64,000 nucleotides of DNA from Neisseria macacae ATCC 33926 (GTDB lineage: Bacteria > Pseudomonadota > Gammaproteobacteria > Burkholderiales > Neisseriaceae): positions 1,798,001 to 1,862,000 of the forward strand of contig NZ_CP094241.1 of the NCBI RefSeq assembly GCF_022749495.1, in the 5' to 3' direction. The notes beneath the pieces are model-generated. The model ran no database searches. It was given only the letters and a program-made list of their open reading frames with translations, and was not told where the DNA came from. Of this stretch, positions 28,671-37,420 are shown in pieces (the first letter of the stretch is position 1; the number at the start of each line of letters is the position of its first letter). A program made the translations under genes and the position numbers.

Positions 28671-29039
28671 CTAATTGGCTGCGTTGACGCACAAAGAATC
28701 AATCTTGCCCGCGCGCGGGAAGCGGATGGTGTAGCGTCCTTTTTGGTTGATTTCGGCAAAGCTGAAGCGGTCTTCAGGCGTATCGCCGTCCGCGCCCACT
28801 TCCAAAGCAACGCGTTTGCCTTTCGGGTCTTTCACGACCACATTAGGGCTGACGGGCGCGAATGAAAGCATCAAACCATTGTCTTCCGTCACCTTAAAGC
28901 TGTACACCTCGCCGCGTTTGACCTTCATAGGTTGGTCGATGCAGCCCGTTTCATTCAAGGGCAAATTTTTTTCCGCATAAGCAAAAGCGGTGCTGCCCAA
29001 GCCCAAAGCAAGCATCAGGGAAAAACTCAGAGATTTCAT
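28671..29039 (-). CDS. Small secreted protein of unknown function
   Basis: 122 residues with a Sec signal peptide (MKSLSFSLMLALGLGSTAFA, cleavage near AYA-EKN). The mature part is about 98 residues: ETGCIDQPMKVKRGEVYSFK, then beta-rich segments and RYTIRFPRAGKIDSLCVNAA at the end. There is one Cys near each end, possibly a disulphide. It resembles a small beta-sandwich (PPC-like) domain, but I do not recognise the family. I take ATG 29039, preceded by AAAGGAAACC, over an upstream ATG that would add 31 non-signal residues. Confidence 0.75.
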   Translation of the reverse strand: MKSLSFSLMLALGLGSTAFAYAEKNLPLNETGCIDQPMKVKRGEVYSFKVTEDNGLMLSFAPVSPNVVVKDPKGKRVALEVGADGDTPEDRFSFAEINQKGRYTIRFPRAGKIDSLCVNAAN

Positions 29040-29144
29040 ACGGTTTCCTTTGAGATTTAAATATTCAAACGAAGCGGGATTATAGCACTGATTATTTGGC
29101 ATCCGCGCTAGGCGAGACGAAAAATAATCCAACCAACATAAAAC

Positions 29145-30761
29145 TCAACCATCCCTCCGTTCCAACACCTTCCTCGCCGCTTCCACGCCCCAATACAAGG
29201 CTTCTTCGAATACCGAATAGCCGCTCAAATCGCTGTGGGCAAACAGCAATCCTGACGCACGGTTTCTGATTTCTAACAAAGATTCGTCGTTCAGATAACC
29301 GACTTTCGGTACGCTCATGCCGTGTCCGCGCACCGTAACATCGACGTGTGAAACGTGTTGCCAGAAGCCTTCTCCGTAGGCGGCGATCAAGTCTTTGGCG
29401 GCCAAGTCGCGCAGTGCTTCGTCGGAGGCTTCGAGCAGTTGGCGGCGGACGGCTTGCGGAGTGTCGTGGTTGAGCGCGGCGTAGGCGGTGAAGATGGTGC
29501 GCTCGGGGCGGGCGACGCGGATGAGCTGGTTGGTGGCGACGACGTAGCCGAGTCCTTGACTGCCGTAGATGACGTTATCCCACGCCGTTTCGCTGTTGTT
29601 TTTTTCTTTCGGGAAACCGTGCAGCTCGAAATTGGCGACCAACCACGGGGCGTATTCGGGAATGTTCAAACCGTATTGCGCGGGATTTTCGACGATGCGG
29701 GCGGCGACCATCAACGGCATGGCGGAGATAACGTGTTGCGCGGTCAGGGCAACGGTTTCGCCGCTTGAATTGTTGCGCAGCCAAACTTCGATACGGTCGT
29801 CTGAAAGCGGTTTGATTTTGACGGCGGATGCGTTGACGGAAGCGGGTTTGTCGAGGCGGATGCGGTTTTCAGACGACCATTGCCAACCTTCCTGCAAACC
29901 GGCATAGCGGCGCAGGTTTTCGGAAAGGTGCGCCAAACCTTCGGGCCAAGTCAGGACGGTTTCCGCGCTGTTGCGGGCGGCGAAGTAATGCAGTCCGGCA
30001 AAGGCGGATACTTGCGCCATGCCCTGTCCGTAATCGTCGCGGCAGCAGTAATCGAGATACCACAAGAGTTCGGGCGAGGTGTAGCCTTCTTGCGTAAGCC
30101 ATTGTTTAAACGTCAGGCTATCGAGTTTGCGCCACGTTTCGTCTGCCGATGACAGGGCTATCGGAATAGCAAAAATCTTTTTGTCGTCGCTGCCGTAAGC
30201 CTGTTTCAGACGACCGATTAAATCAAAAAATCGTTTGGAATCAGCATCTTCTTTCGGCAACAGGTGTTCCTGCCATTTATCCTGATACAGAAGGCGCGAC
30301 TCGGGCGCGTAAACTAAATCGGTTTCCCTGAAGCTGCCGTCCGATTGCAAGATACCAAAATCCGCCAGCATCTCGCGCACATACGCACTCTCTTTCGACG
30401 GCAAGGCAAGATAATGCGCGCCGCTCGGCGCTTGCAGGCCGTCTGAAGCAGTGTAGGCGGCATTGTTGCCGTTGCGCTCGAATCCTTCCGCCAGCAATAC
30501 ATCACGATGACCGTGTTTCGCCAAATACCACAACGCCCCCAAACCCGCCGCGCCGCCGCCGAGTATCAGCGTATTGCATTCGTAACGGCGGCTCGGAGGA
30601 CTGAGCAATTTCCCGTCGCGCAACAAATGCCCCAACGGCAGCCCGATGCGGTTGACGGAAACCGGCGGTTTGCAGTTGAGGCGGTTGTAAGTCAGCCAAG
30701 AGAAAGAGGACGCAGCGGCAAGCGCGGCGGTGTAACTGAGAAATTGACGGCGTGTCGGCAT
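29145..30761 (-). CDS. Tat-exported FAD-dependent oxidoreductase (amine-oxidase-like)
   Basis: 538 residues. The N-terminus PTRRQFLSYTAALAAASSF carries a twin-arginine motif, so the folded flavoprotein is probably exported by Tat. The FAD-binding motif NTLILGGGAAGLGALWYLAK begins near residue 63. A C-terminal GLLFAHSDLSGYSVFEEALY matches the second FAD contact of the amine-oxidase/NAD(P)-binding-8 group. No Cys or HNH motif indicates another cofactor. It is on the same strand as the SpeD/DUF4178 genes upstream, separated from them by the two large lipoprotein genes; a polyamine or related amine substrate is an inference from that context. Confidence 0.8.
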   Translation of the reverse strand: MPTRRQFLSYTAALAAASSFSWLTYNRLNCKPPVSVNRIGLPLGHLLRDGKLLSPPSRRYECNTLILGGGAAGLGALWYLAKHGHRDVLLAEGFERNGNNAAYTASDGLQAPSGAHYLALPSKESAYVREMLADFGILQSDGSFRETDLVYAPESRLLYQDKWQEHLLPKEDADSKRFFDLIGRLKQAYGSDDKKIFAIPIALSSADETWRKLDSLTFKQWLTQEGYTSPELLWYLDYCCRDDYGQGMAQVSAFAGLHYFAARNSAETVLTWPEGLAHLSENLRRYAGLQEGWQWSSENRIRLDKPASVNASAVKIKPLSDDRIEVWLRNNSSGETVALTAQHVISAMPLMVAARIVENPAQYGLNIPEYAPWLVANFELHGFPKEKNNSETAWDNVIYGSQGLGYVVATNQLIRVARPERTIFTAYAALNHDTPQAVRRQLLEASDEALRDLAAKDLIAAYGEGFWQHVSHVDVTVRGHGMSVPKVGYLNDESLLEIRNRASGLLFAHSDLSGYSVFEEALYWGVEAARKVLERRDG

Positions 30762-30790
30762 GGGGTTGAATGTCGGTTTAGGGTTCTGAC

Positions 30791-30833
30791 TGGTCGTCTG
30801 AAAACATCAAGACGGTTTCAGACGACCTTTTGA
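30791..30833 (-). terminator. Inverted-DUS terminator between lipoprotein and oxidoreductase genes
   Basis: TGGTCGTCTGAAAAC and GTTTCAGACGACCTTTTG with a short loop. A similar hairpin follows each of the next two upstream genes. Confidence 0.6.
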
Positions 30834-30846
30834 TGAAATGTTTCCA

Positions 30847-32637
30847 TCAATTTTGTTTGACTGAGGATGCTTGTTGAAAACGTTTTTTATTAAGCAGGGT
30901 GCCAATGAAAAAATCAATTCGTTTCCCATCAAAAAATACAGCCCCTCGGATGTTTTTACATACCGGATCCCGCGAAACATACGAAAATCCATTATCCTCT
31001 TCTGAAACGTCTGATTCTTGAATGATGCCACTGATATTTTTGAGACATTGTCTATATACCGCTTCTCGTTTGGCATCGTCTTTCATCCACTCGTTGTACT
31101 GTTTTTCCTCTTTCTCCTGCAATACTAACCTGTAAAGTATCCCAATTCTTGGAAACTCTTCTTCATATTTGGCTTTTGAAATCGAGAGCTCTTCTACAGT
31201 CTGATCCTGAAATTTTTTAAAGAGCACACGGATATGTATCTGGCACGATACGCCTTTTACCCAGTTTATTGATGCCTTACCATTACTACAATGCTCTGCT
31301 TCTTCCGCAATCAATTCATCGATACTTTTTTTCTGCAACTCATCCTCTAGAGACTTGGTTTTGTCAGCAAGTACCTGTCCCAATGCGATGTCAATTAATA
31401 CCGGCTCCCTCTCTTCCGTACCCAATGCATCAGTTACCATGCGCGAATGGTCTTCTTTCATGATACTTTCGAAGTCTTGCCAAGGTATTTGGGCATATTT
31501 CTGCGCCAAAATTTCTTTGATTTTTGCAACTTCAGGTGATTTTTCCAGCCGCTCCCATTCTGGCCGTTCCCCCTCTTTCTTTTTCAAATTTTGTTTGATC
31601 TGTTTTATCAGAATTTCTCTGTCAACAGCCTTGCTTAAATTTATAGGCAGCTCCAATTGCTCCATGACCCGATTCGCAATGGCGCATTCTGGATAAAACA
31701 CATAATAGTAGGAAGAATCTTCGTGTTCGGATTCATCAACTTGGGTTACCGCCACTTTGTCCTTAAGTTGTTTAAAGCATCTTCTGTATTCAGCCTCGAG
31801 TTTGCTGTGGTCCAACATTAATGTCTTCTCAATGTTTTTCCAATCTGCCTCTGTGGCGGCGCGGTAGGCGGCTGTCAAGATGGGCGTGGGAATGTGCTTG
31901 CCATCGCTATATCCTAATTCTGTCTGAACGAGCTCAAATAATGTTTTTTCTGAGAATTTCTCTTTTAAAACATGATAATAAGCTTTACACAAAGGAATAT
32001 GATCCCAAGCTTCCTTCTGACAGCTTTGCGGGATTTCTTTGGTCAGTGTTTCGATATTTTTTGTTTTCAATTCATTCAAAAACGGCTCCGCCTTATCTGC
32101 AAAGATGCGGTCTATGGCTTCTCTTTTAGCCCGTTCTTCCATCGAACTGTCGGCATTTATGGAGTGAACGGATTCTTGATGTAAAGCCTTGGAATAAAAT
32201 GTTTTCCAATCTTCATCGGCATATTTCTTTTCCCATTCTGTTTTGAATTGCATGGCTTGCTTTTCAATTTTTTGATTAAGCGCTTCTTTTTCCGCATTTT
32301 CTTTCTGCCATTCATGGAGCGGTTCTGCGGAATCAACAGCCGTCCATGCGGCGAAACAGGGTAATAATTCGGTGTTGTCAGGGTTCAACATCAAAAGATC
32401 GTCGGGATACGCCGCAATCATTTGTCGTCCATCGACGTTTTCCATATCAACACCCGCCTTCTTGAACACATCGTCTTTCAAACATTGTTCTTTTTTAGTT
32501 TTGGCTTCGTCGAGATGCTGGAAATAATACACGCGGTCTTTGACGGGCGACGTGATGGGTGCCGAATTTGGCTGACTGATACATGCGCCTAAAGAGAGGG
32601 CGGATAAAGCGAGGATGGCGGAAGTGCGTAAGCGCAT
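30847..32637 (-). CDS. Large lipoprotein of unknown function, copy 1
   Basis: 596 residues. Signal peptide MRLRTSAILALSALSLGACI with lipobox LGAC (Cys 19). An N-terminal domain (about 35-130) has Cys 52 and Cys 94. Then come two related units, about 138-325 and 379-568. Each runs through KYA-x-x-x-W, a DK-x3-L-x-EL segment, four Cys (206, 217, 287, 318 and 450, 465, 531, 560) and EAEYRRC / EAVYRQC. I recognise no known family. Codon use is more AT-rich than the neighbours. It is a tandem paralogue of the next gene upstream; both end KKRFQQAS-x-VKQN. Confidence 0.8.
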   Translation of the reverse strand: MRLRTSAILALSALSLGACISQPNSAPITSPVKDRVYYFQHLDEAKTKKEQCLKDDVFKKAGVDMENVDGRQMIAAYPDDLLMLNPDNTELLPCFAAWTAVDSAEPLHEWQKENAEKEALNQKIEKQAMQFKTEWEKKYADEDWKTFYSKALHQESVHSINADSSMEERAKREAIDRIFADKAEPFLNELKTKNIETLTKEIPQSCQKEAWDHIPLCKAYYHVLKEKFSEKTLFELVQTELGYSDGKHIPTPILTAAYRAATEADWKNIEKTLMLDHSKLEAEYRRCFKQLKDKVAVTQVDESEHEDSSYYYVFYPECAIANRVMEQLELPINLSKAVDREILIKQIKQNLKKKEGERPEWERLEKSPEVAKIKEILAQKYAQIPWQDFESIMKEDHSRMVTDALGTEEREPVLIDIALGQVLADKTKSLEDELQKKSIDELIAEEAEHCSNGKASINWVKGVSCQIHIRVLFKKFQDQTVEELSISKAKYEEEFPRIGILYRLVLQEKEEKQYNEWMKDDAKREAVYRQCLKNISGIIQESDVSEEDNGFSYVSRDPVCKNIRGAVFFDGKRIDFFIGTLLNKKRFQQASSVKQN

Positions 32638-32676
32638 TGTTAGTTCCTTAGTCAGGATATTTTTAAAATTTAAGAA

Positions 32677-32725
32677 TGAGGTCGTCTGAAAACATCAAGA
32701 CTACGGTTTCAGACGACCTTTTGAT
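32677..32725 (-). terminator. Inverted-DUS terminator between the two lipoprotein paralogues
   Basis: GAGGTCGTCTGAAAAC and GTTTCAGACGACCTTTTG; together with the adjacent TGATGAAATGTTTCCATCAA it is repeated almost exactly after copy 1, so the terminator was duplicated with the gene. Confidence 0.65.
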
Positions 32726-32737
32726 GAAATGTTTCCA

Positions 32738-34588
32738 TCAATTTTGTTTGACTGCGGATGCTTGTTGGAAACGTTTTTTATTAAGCAGCGTTTCAGTAAA
32801 GTAGTCGAAACGTGACTCTTCAACTGGAAGACTAGAGCTAAACGCTAGACATCCCGGCGCCCGCCTAGCATACGAAGAACCATTATCCTCTTCTGAAACA
32901 TATGATTTTTCGATGATTCCACTGATATTTTTGAGACATTGCCTATATGCCGCTTCTCGCTTGGTATTATCATTGCTCAGTTCAAGGTATTGTTTTCTCT
33001 CTTTTTCATGCAATACCGAAGAGTAGGCTACGTAAACCAATAAAAACCCATCTTCATCTTTATTTTCATATTTATCTTTTGAAGCGGAAAGCTCTTCTAA
33101 CGTCTGATTCTGAAATTTTTTTGAGAGAGCGCGGGAATATACTTTACATTGACTATCTGCTAACCAATCTATTTTTCCTTCATCGCGACAGCTGGCAGGA
33201 ATTTCGGCAATCAGTTTATCGATGCTGTTTTTCGCCAATTCATCCACGAGAGGCTGGATTTTGTCAGTAAACACCTGGTTCAATGCTATGACCATTATCT
33301 GATGCTGCTTTTGTTTCTGCTTCGGTTTCTCTTCCGTACCCGAGAAAATGTCTGCCATATTCACCGGATAGTCTTTTTCTACGGTGCTTATGAAATTTTG
33401 CCAAGGTGTTTGGGCGTATTTCTGAGCCAAGATTGTTTTGGCTTGTGCGACCTCAGGCGTTTTTTCCAACTGCTTCCATTCTTTTTCGCTGTTTGCTTCC
33501 GTTTCCCGGGTTTGTTTGCCGAAATTGATCCAAACCGCGCTGTCAATAACCTTATTTAAATCAGTAGGCAGCTCCAACCTTTCCATGACTTGATTCGTAA
33601 TAACGCATTCCGGATAAAGTTCTAAATAAAAGGAAGGTGTGAAATGTTCCGTGTTATTTATCTGGGACTCTGTTGCTGCTATTTTATCGCCGATTTTTTT
33701 AGTACATTGCATATATTCGGTATTGAGTTTGCGATAGTCCAGCATTAATGCTTTATCCATTTTTTCTAAACTCTCCTCCACCGCAGAACGGTAGGCAGCC
33801 GACAAAACAGGAGCAGGCAGATGCTTGGCGTCGTTATATTGTTTTTCCATACCCGCCAATTCGGATAATGTTTTTTCTGAGAATTTGTCCTTTAAAACAT
33901 AATAATAGGCTTTACACGAAGGAATAAGATCCCAAGCTCCCTTACGACAGCTTTGTGGAATTTCTTGGGCCAATGTTTCAATGTTTTTTGTTTTCAATTC
34001 ATTCAAGAACGGCTCTGCCTTATCGACAAAAATGCGGTCGATGGCTTCTCTTTTGGCCCGATCTTCCAATCGGTTTTTTCTATTCCGCGCTTGAACAGAT
34101 TCTTTACGCAAAGCCTCGGGATAGAATGTGTTCCAATCTTCATTGGCGTATTTCTTTTCCCATTCGGCTTTGAACTGGCTGACCTGCTTTTCAAATTTTT
34201 GATTAGTCGCTTCTTTTTTCGCATTTTCCTCCTGCCATTTGCGCAGTGGTTCTGCAGCATTGTTTGCCGTCCATGCGGCGAAACAGGGGGATAATTCGGT
34301 GTTGCCAGGATTGAGCATCAAAATATCGTCGGGATACTCCGCAATCATTTGTCGTTCATCGGCGTTTTCCATATCAACGCCCACCTTTTTAAACACGCCG
34401 TCTTTCAAACATTGTTCGTTTTTCGCTTTGGCTTCGTCGAGATGCTCGAAATAATAGATGTAGTCTTTGGCGAACGGGTTGATGGGTGTTGATGATGAAG
34501 AACTGGTGGATGCCGAACTTGGGTTGCTGATACACGCGCCTAAAGAGAGCGCGGATAAAGAGAGGATGATGGAAGTGCGTAAGTGCAT
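32738..34588 (-). CDS. Large lipoprotein of unknown function, copy 2
   Basis: 616 residues, a close paralogue of the preceding entry over its full length. The lipobox is LSLGACIS, followed by a Ser/Thr-rich linker (about 22-37) not seen in copy 1. The two internal units are again present, with paired Cys and the motifs NELKTKNIETLAQEIPQSCR and KREAAYRQCLKNISGIIEKS. Divergence is higher in the middle than at the ends, where near-identity suggests recent duplication or gene conversion. Predicted mostly helical and charged; likely membrane-anchored and facing the periplasm or surface. Function unknown. Confidence 0.8.
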   Translation of the reverse strand: MHLRTSIILSLSALSLGACISNPSSASTSSSSSTPINPFAKDYIYYFEHLDEAKAKNEQCLKDGVFKKVGVDMENADERQMIAEYPDDILMLNPGNTELSPCFAAWTANNAAEPLRKWQEENAKKEATNQKFEKQVSQFKAEWEKKYANEDWNTFYPEALRKESVQARNRKNRLEDRAKREAIDRIFVDKAEPFLNELKTKNIETLAQEIPQSCRKGAWDLIPSCKAYYYVLKDKFSEKTLSELAGMEKQYNDAKHLPAPVLSAAYRSAVEESLEKMDKALMLDYRKLNTEYMQCTKKIGDKIAATESQINNTEHFTPSFYLELYPECVITNQVMERLELPTDLNKVIDSAVWINFGKQTRETEANSEKEWKQLEKTPEVAQAKTILAQKYAQTPWQNFISTVEKDYPVNMADIFSGTEEKPKQKQKQHQIMVIALNQVFTDKIQPLVDELAKNSIDKLIAEIPASCRDEGKIDWLADSQCKVYSRALSKKFQNQTLEELSASKDKYENKDEDGFLLVYVAYSSVLHEKERKQYLELSNDNTKREAAYRQCLKNISGIIEKSYVSEEDNGSSYARRAPGCLAFSSSLPVEESRFDYFTETLLNKKRFQQASAVKQN

Positions 34589-34637
34589 TTTGGTTCCTTG
34601 ATGTTCTTAGTGAGAATATTTTTGGGGGTTTTAAAAT

Positions 34638-34682
34638 GAGGTCGTCTGAAAACAGATTGAGACTGTTTCAGACGACCTTTAC
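34638..34682 (-). terminator. Inverted-DUS terminator after speD
   Basis: GAGGTCGTCTGAAAAC and GTTTCAGACGACCTTTA with a 13-base loop, just past the speD stop on the minus strand. This implies the lipoprotein genes have their own promoters. Confidence 0.6.
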
Positions 34683-34687
34683 AGGTT

Positions 34688-35071
34688 TTATTGTTCTATT
34701 GGCGGCTGCGTATCGTCCAATATTCCTTCGCCACGTTGCGCAACCGTCCAAACTGCCCGTTCTGCCGCCAATTCCCTGCACAATACTTCCTTCACTTTTT
34801 CCAACTTCATGCCGCCGCAGATAAATGCGTCTATGGCGGCGAAGCGGTGTTCCGGCCAAGTGTGGATGCTGATGTGGGATTCGGCGAGCAGTAAGATGCC
34901 GGTAATGCCGCCTGCACCGCCGAAGGTGTGGAAACGCTTGGCGAGGATGGTGGCTTCTGCAGCTTGGGCAGCGGCTTTAAGGGCGGTTTTCAGACGACCT
35001 TCGTCTTTCAAGACAGCTTGATTACAGCCATATAAATCTAAAAGACCGTGATTGCCTGGGATATGGGTCAT
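34688..35071 (-). CDS. speD: S-adenosylmethionine decarboxylase proenzyme (SpeD, class 1b-like)
   Basis: Makes decarboxylated S-adenosylmethionine, the aminopropyl donor for spermidine. The 127 residues match the short Bacillus/Thermotoga-type proenzyme. The self-processing site is clear in LLAESHISIHTWPEH (about 61-75): the Ser after Glu becomes the pyruvoyl cofactor, and the following His is the processing residue. The Cys of DAFICGG is the usual catalytic Cys. It overlaps the upstream 48-residue gene by 4 bp (ATGA). No spermidine synthase gene lies in the window. Confidence 0.93.
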   Translation of the reverse strand: MTHIPGNHGLLDLYGCNQAVLKDEGRLKTALKAAAQAAEATILAKRFHTFGGAGGITGILLLAESHISIHTWPEHRFAAIDAFICGGMKLEKVKEVLCRELAAERAVWTVAQRGEGILDDTQPPIEQ

Positions 35072-35214
35072 TTATGGCCTCCGGAGAAACCTCCGCCGCC
35101 GTAATAGCCGCCGGAGTGCATACGCGAGCCGTCGGAATCGGAAGAGCCGTAGCTGATGATCATGGAGATGACGATGATGATGGTGCTGAAAATGATGTAA
35201 GTAACTCTCGACAT
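35068..35214 (-). CDS. 48-residue membrane peptide in the DUF4178-speD operon
   Basis: Begins MSRVTYIIFSTIIIVISMII, a single transmembrane helix. A polar Gly/Ser-rich tail follows: YGSSDSDGSRMHSGGYYGGG, ending GFSGGHK. It starts 1 bp after the DUF4178 stop and overlaps speD by 4 bp, so the three genes are translationally coupled, which strongly supports it as a real gene despite its size. Glycine-rich tails of this kind occur in small membrane proteins with surface or self-association roles. I do not recognise a family. Confidence 0.75.
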   Translation of the reverse strand: MSRVTYIIFSTIIIVISMIISYGSSDSDGSRMHSGGYYGGGGFSGGHK

Positions 35215-35215
35215 G

Positions 35216-36742
35216 TTAATCCTCGTCCTCGTCTTCTTTACCCATATTCCACAATATCCAGCTTCCTATAAAGATGGTGATAAATGCAACGGAATTGCCG
35301 TCGGTCAGCAGCGCAGGGAGGTTGACGACGACCAAGATGGCGATCATGACAAACCGTAATTGGTTATCGACCCCGTCTGCGTTCATTTTTGCCGTGTATC
35401 TGGGTGCTTCCGCCTGCAAACCGAAGGCGCCGGCAACTTTGCCGTAGGTGGTGCGCGTGCTTTTACTCCATGCCAGCTCGTGTTCGGTCAGCTCGGCACA
35501 CAGTTTGCTGTTGCTGCCGACTTGGTAGTCGGTGTAATACGCCAAATCACCCGAACGGATATGCCAGTAAAACGCGCCGGCGGCGACTTCGACTTTGCCG
35601 CCGTAGGAATAAAGTTCATTACAACCTTGCGGTTTGCGGGCGCTGTTTAAACGCGGCCAGTTGTTTTGCGTTTCAGACTGGCTCCACTCGCCATCGGACG
35701 ATTCAACCAACCACAAAAAGCCTTTTTGCGGATTGTAAAGCAGGTATTCGACCCACCAACCAACCGGCGTCAGTATCCGCCGTTTGCCTTCAAACATATA
35801 TTCATAAGTCGCATCGGGATCCAGCTCGGAATACCTGACCGCACCCATCACAAAATAATCATTGTTATTCAGACGGCCCTGCGTGCCGATAGGCAGGGTA
35901 AACAGTTTACTCTGCGACACACGCATGGCATTGGCAGTAATCAACCGCGCTTTTTCCTTGCCGACTTCCAATTCGCTGCCGCAACTCGGGCAAATCAAAA
36001 AATCGGTGACACCGCTCAACCAATGGACGGACGACCCGCAATTCGGACAATTTTCCGAATGATGACTGCCTTTCAGACGACCGGCCGTTTCACGGATTTG
36101 GTCGTCGGTACGGGTATTCTGCAGTTTCAGTTCATTTAGGCCGACCATACTGCCGTAATAGATTTCGGGAGGATCATCGCCGTAATCTATCGTCAGAAAA
36201 AGACCTGAGCATCGCCAGTCTATGACTTTACTTGTCGTATCTTCAGTCAGCTTAAACGGCAATTCGCCCTGAGCCGCCGCTTTTCTGAGGCTGATTTCAC
36301 GCTTATCCGACGGAACAAAGTTTTTATTTTGAAAATTAAAATTGCAACCGCCCGGCACGACATCGTGAAACTCCGGCACAACTTCAGGCGATTCAACCAA
36401 GCGCGTCATGGAATACAGGTCGCCGGATTCAGACAGCCAACCGGTTTGCCCGTCATCAAACAGCGCATACCATTCGTTCCACACACCGTCGTCGTATTGC
36501 ACCTGAAGCCGTCCGACCAAGGTAAATGGGCGGGTAACGTATGTCCCTGTCGTGCCGATTTGCAGCGGGCTGAAATCTTCCAACAAAGCGGAATCGCGTC
36601 CGGAATCGACGATACTGTCATCCTGCCGCACCAGCATGCTGTTGCAGTAGCCGCACACCAGCGTAACGGCTGTCGCGGAATGCGCCTCAACAGGCGCGCC
36701 GCAGCTCGGGCAGTCGGTTTTGAAGAATGGGGTGTTTGACAT
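35216..36742 (-). CDS. DUF4178 domain protein with zinc ribbons and C-terminal membrane segments
   Basis: 508 residues. A first zinc ribbon is at about 11-36 (CPSCGAPVEA, CGYCNSML) and a second at about 233-260 (CPNCGSSVHW, CPSCGSELEV). Each is followed by a DUF4178-type beta-rich domain (about 60-120 with WYALFDDGQTGWLSE; about 280-410 with GWWVEYLLYNPQKGFLWLVE). The C-terminus has two hydrophobic helices (FVMIAILVVVNLPALL, FITIFIGSWILW) and an acidic tail. DUF4178 genes recur beside SpeD, spermidine-synthase-like and DUF350 genes in predicted envelope-stress/polyamine modules; that link is from memory of comparative-genomics work, and biochemical function is unknown. Confidence 0.85.
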   Translation of the reverse strand: MSNTPFFKTDCPSCGAPVEAHSATAVTLVCGYCNSMLVRQDDSIVDSGRDSALLEDFSPLQIGTTGTYVTRPFTLVGRLQVQYDDGVWNEWYALFDDGQTGWLSESGDLYSMTRLVESPEVVPEFHDVVPGGCNFNFQNKNFVPSDKREISLRKAAAQGELPFKLTEDTTSKVIDWRCSGLFLTIDYGDDPPEIYYGSMVGLNELKLQNTRTDDQIRETAGRLKGSHHSENCPNCGSSVHWLSGVTDFLICPSCGSELEVGKEKARLITANAMRVSQSKLFTLPIGTQGRLNNNDYFVMGAVRYSELDPDATYEYMFEGKRRILTPVGWWVEYLLYNPQKGFLWLVESSDGEWSQSETQNNWPRLNSARKPQGCNELYSYGGKVEVAAGAFYWHIRSGDLAYYTDYQVGSNSKLCAELTEHELAWSKSTRTTYGKVAGAFGLQAEAPRYTAKMNADGVDNQLRFVMIAILVVVNLPALLTDGNSVAFITIFIGSWILWNMGKEDEDED

Positions 36743-37257
36743 GAATTTTCTTTTTCGGAATTTCAGACGACCTGGGGCAAACCAATACAGGCTTCAGCCG
36801 ATGCTTAAAAATACTGGCAAATAAACATCTTGCCGCATTTTCCAAAACGCAAACAGCGTCCGCACTATCCGTATGCCGATGCAGACCTCAGCAAACAAGC
36901 AGTCGGCAGCAATATGATTGTATAGTAAAACAAAACGGCTTGGGTACGGAATCAGGCAAGCACAGCCGCATCCTACCGAATTTAACCCATCTATACGACA
37001 AAGGTCGTCTGAAAACCTGTCATCGTTTATCTGCATCATTCGAGCCATCACGCTATGTTTGATTTGTCCTATTCGCTCACAAATAGTCAAATTAATATTT
37101 TTATTTATTACAAATACTGTATTATGTTCGGGTAATTGTAACAAATAAAACAATAACATCATAAATTCCCAATTATCTACAATATTTTCCCCGTCATTCA
37201 GACGACCTCATTCCACAGATTTTCGATTTTTCAACACCTCAAACCATTTTGTATGGC
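36743..37257. other. Gene-free divergent region between DUF4178 and the CRISPR-Cas locus
   Basis: About 510 bp with scattered DUS cores (for example AGGTCGTCTGAAAACC at 37004-37019 and a reverse core at 37199-37208) and a strongly AT-rich part at 37080-37190. I see no supported gene, tRNA or array here. It must hold the promoter of the minus-strand DUF4178 operon. Confidence 0.5.
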
Positions 37258-37286
37258 TTGTTCGTTAAATTTTGCGCGTTTTAAAT
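37258..37286 (+). promoter_or_regulatory. Candidate promoter of cas3
   Basis: TTGTTC, 17 bases, TTAAAT: an optimally spaced sigma-70-like pair about 135 bp before the cas3 start. It leaves a long 5' leader that contains the palindrome at 37352. Confidence 0.4.
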
Positions 37287-37351
37287 TTGGAGAATCGATG
37301 TGAGTTTCGACTGCATCGCCCATATCCGTAAAACAAACGGACTCCCACAGC

Positions 37352-37369
37352 CTGTCTTTGCAAAGACAG
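37352..37369. promoter_or_regulatory. 18-bp perfect palindrome in the cas3 leader
   Basis: CTGTCTTTGCAAAGACAG is a perfect 18-bp palindrome 52 bp before cas3, between the candidate promoter and the gene. It fits a dimeric repressor site or an RNA hairpin in the leader. Confidence 0.45.
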
Positions 37370-37420
37370 ATGGCAGAAAACAGAAATAGCCCAGCTGTGA
37401 AAATACCCAAGGGGATTTAG

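Noticed and set aside
36743..37257. Possible tRNA or small RNA in the gene-free region before cas3
   Set aside because: No cloverleaf, T-loop GTTCGA-type box or promoter-terminator pair was visible.
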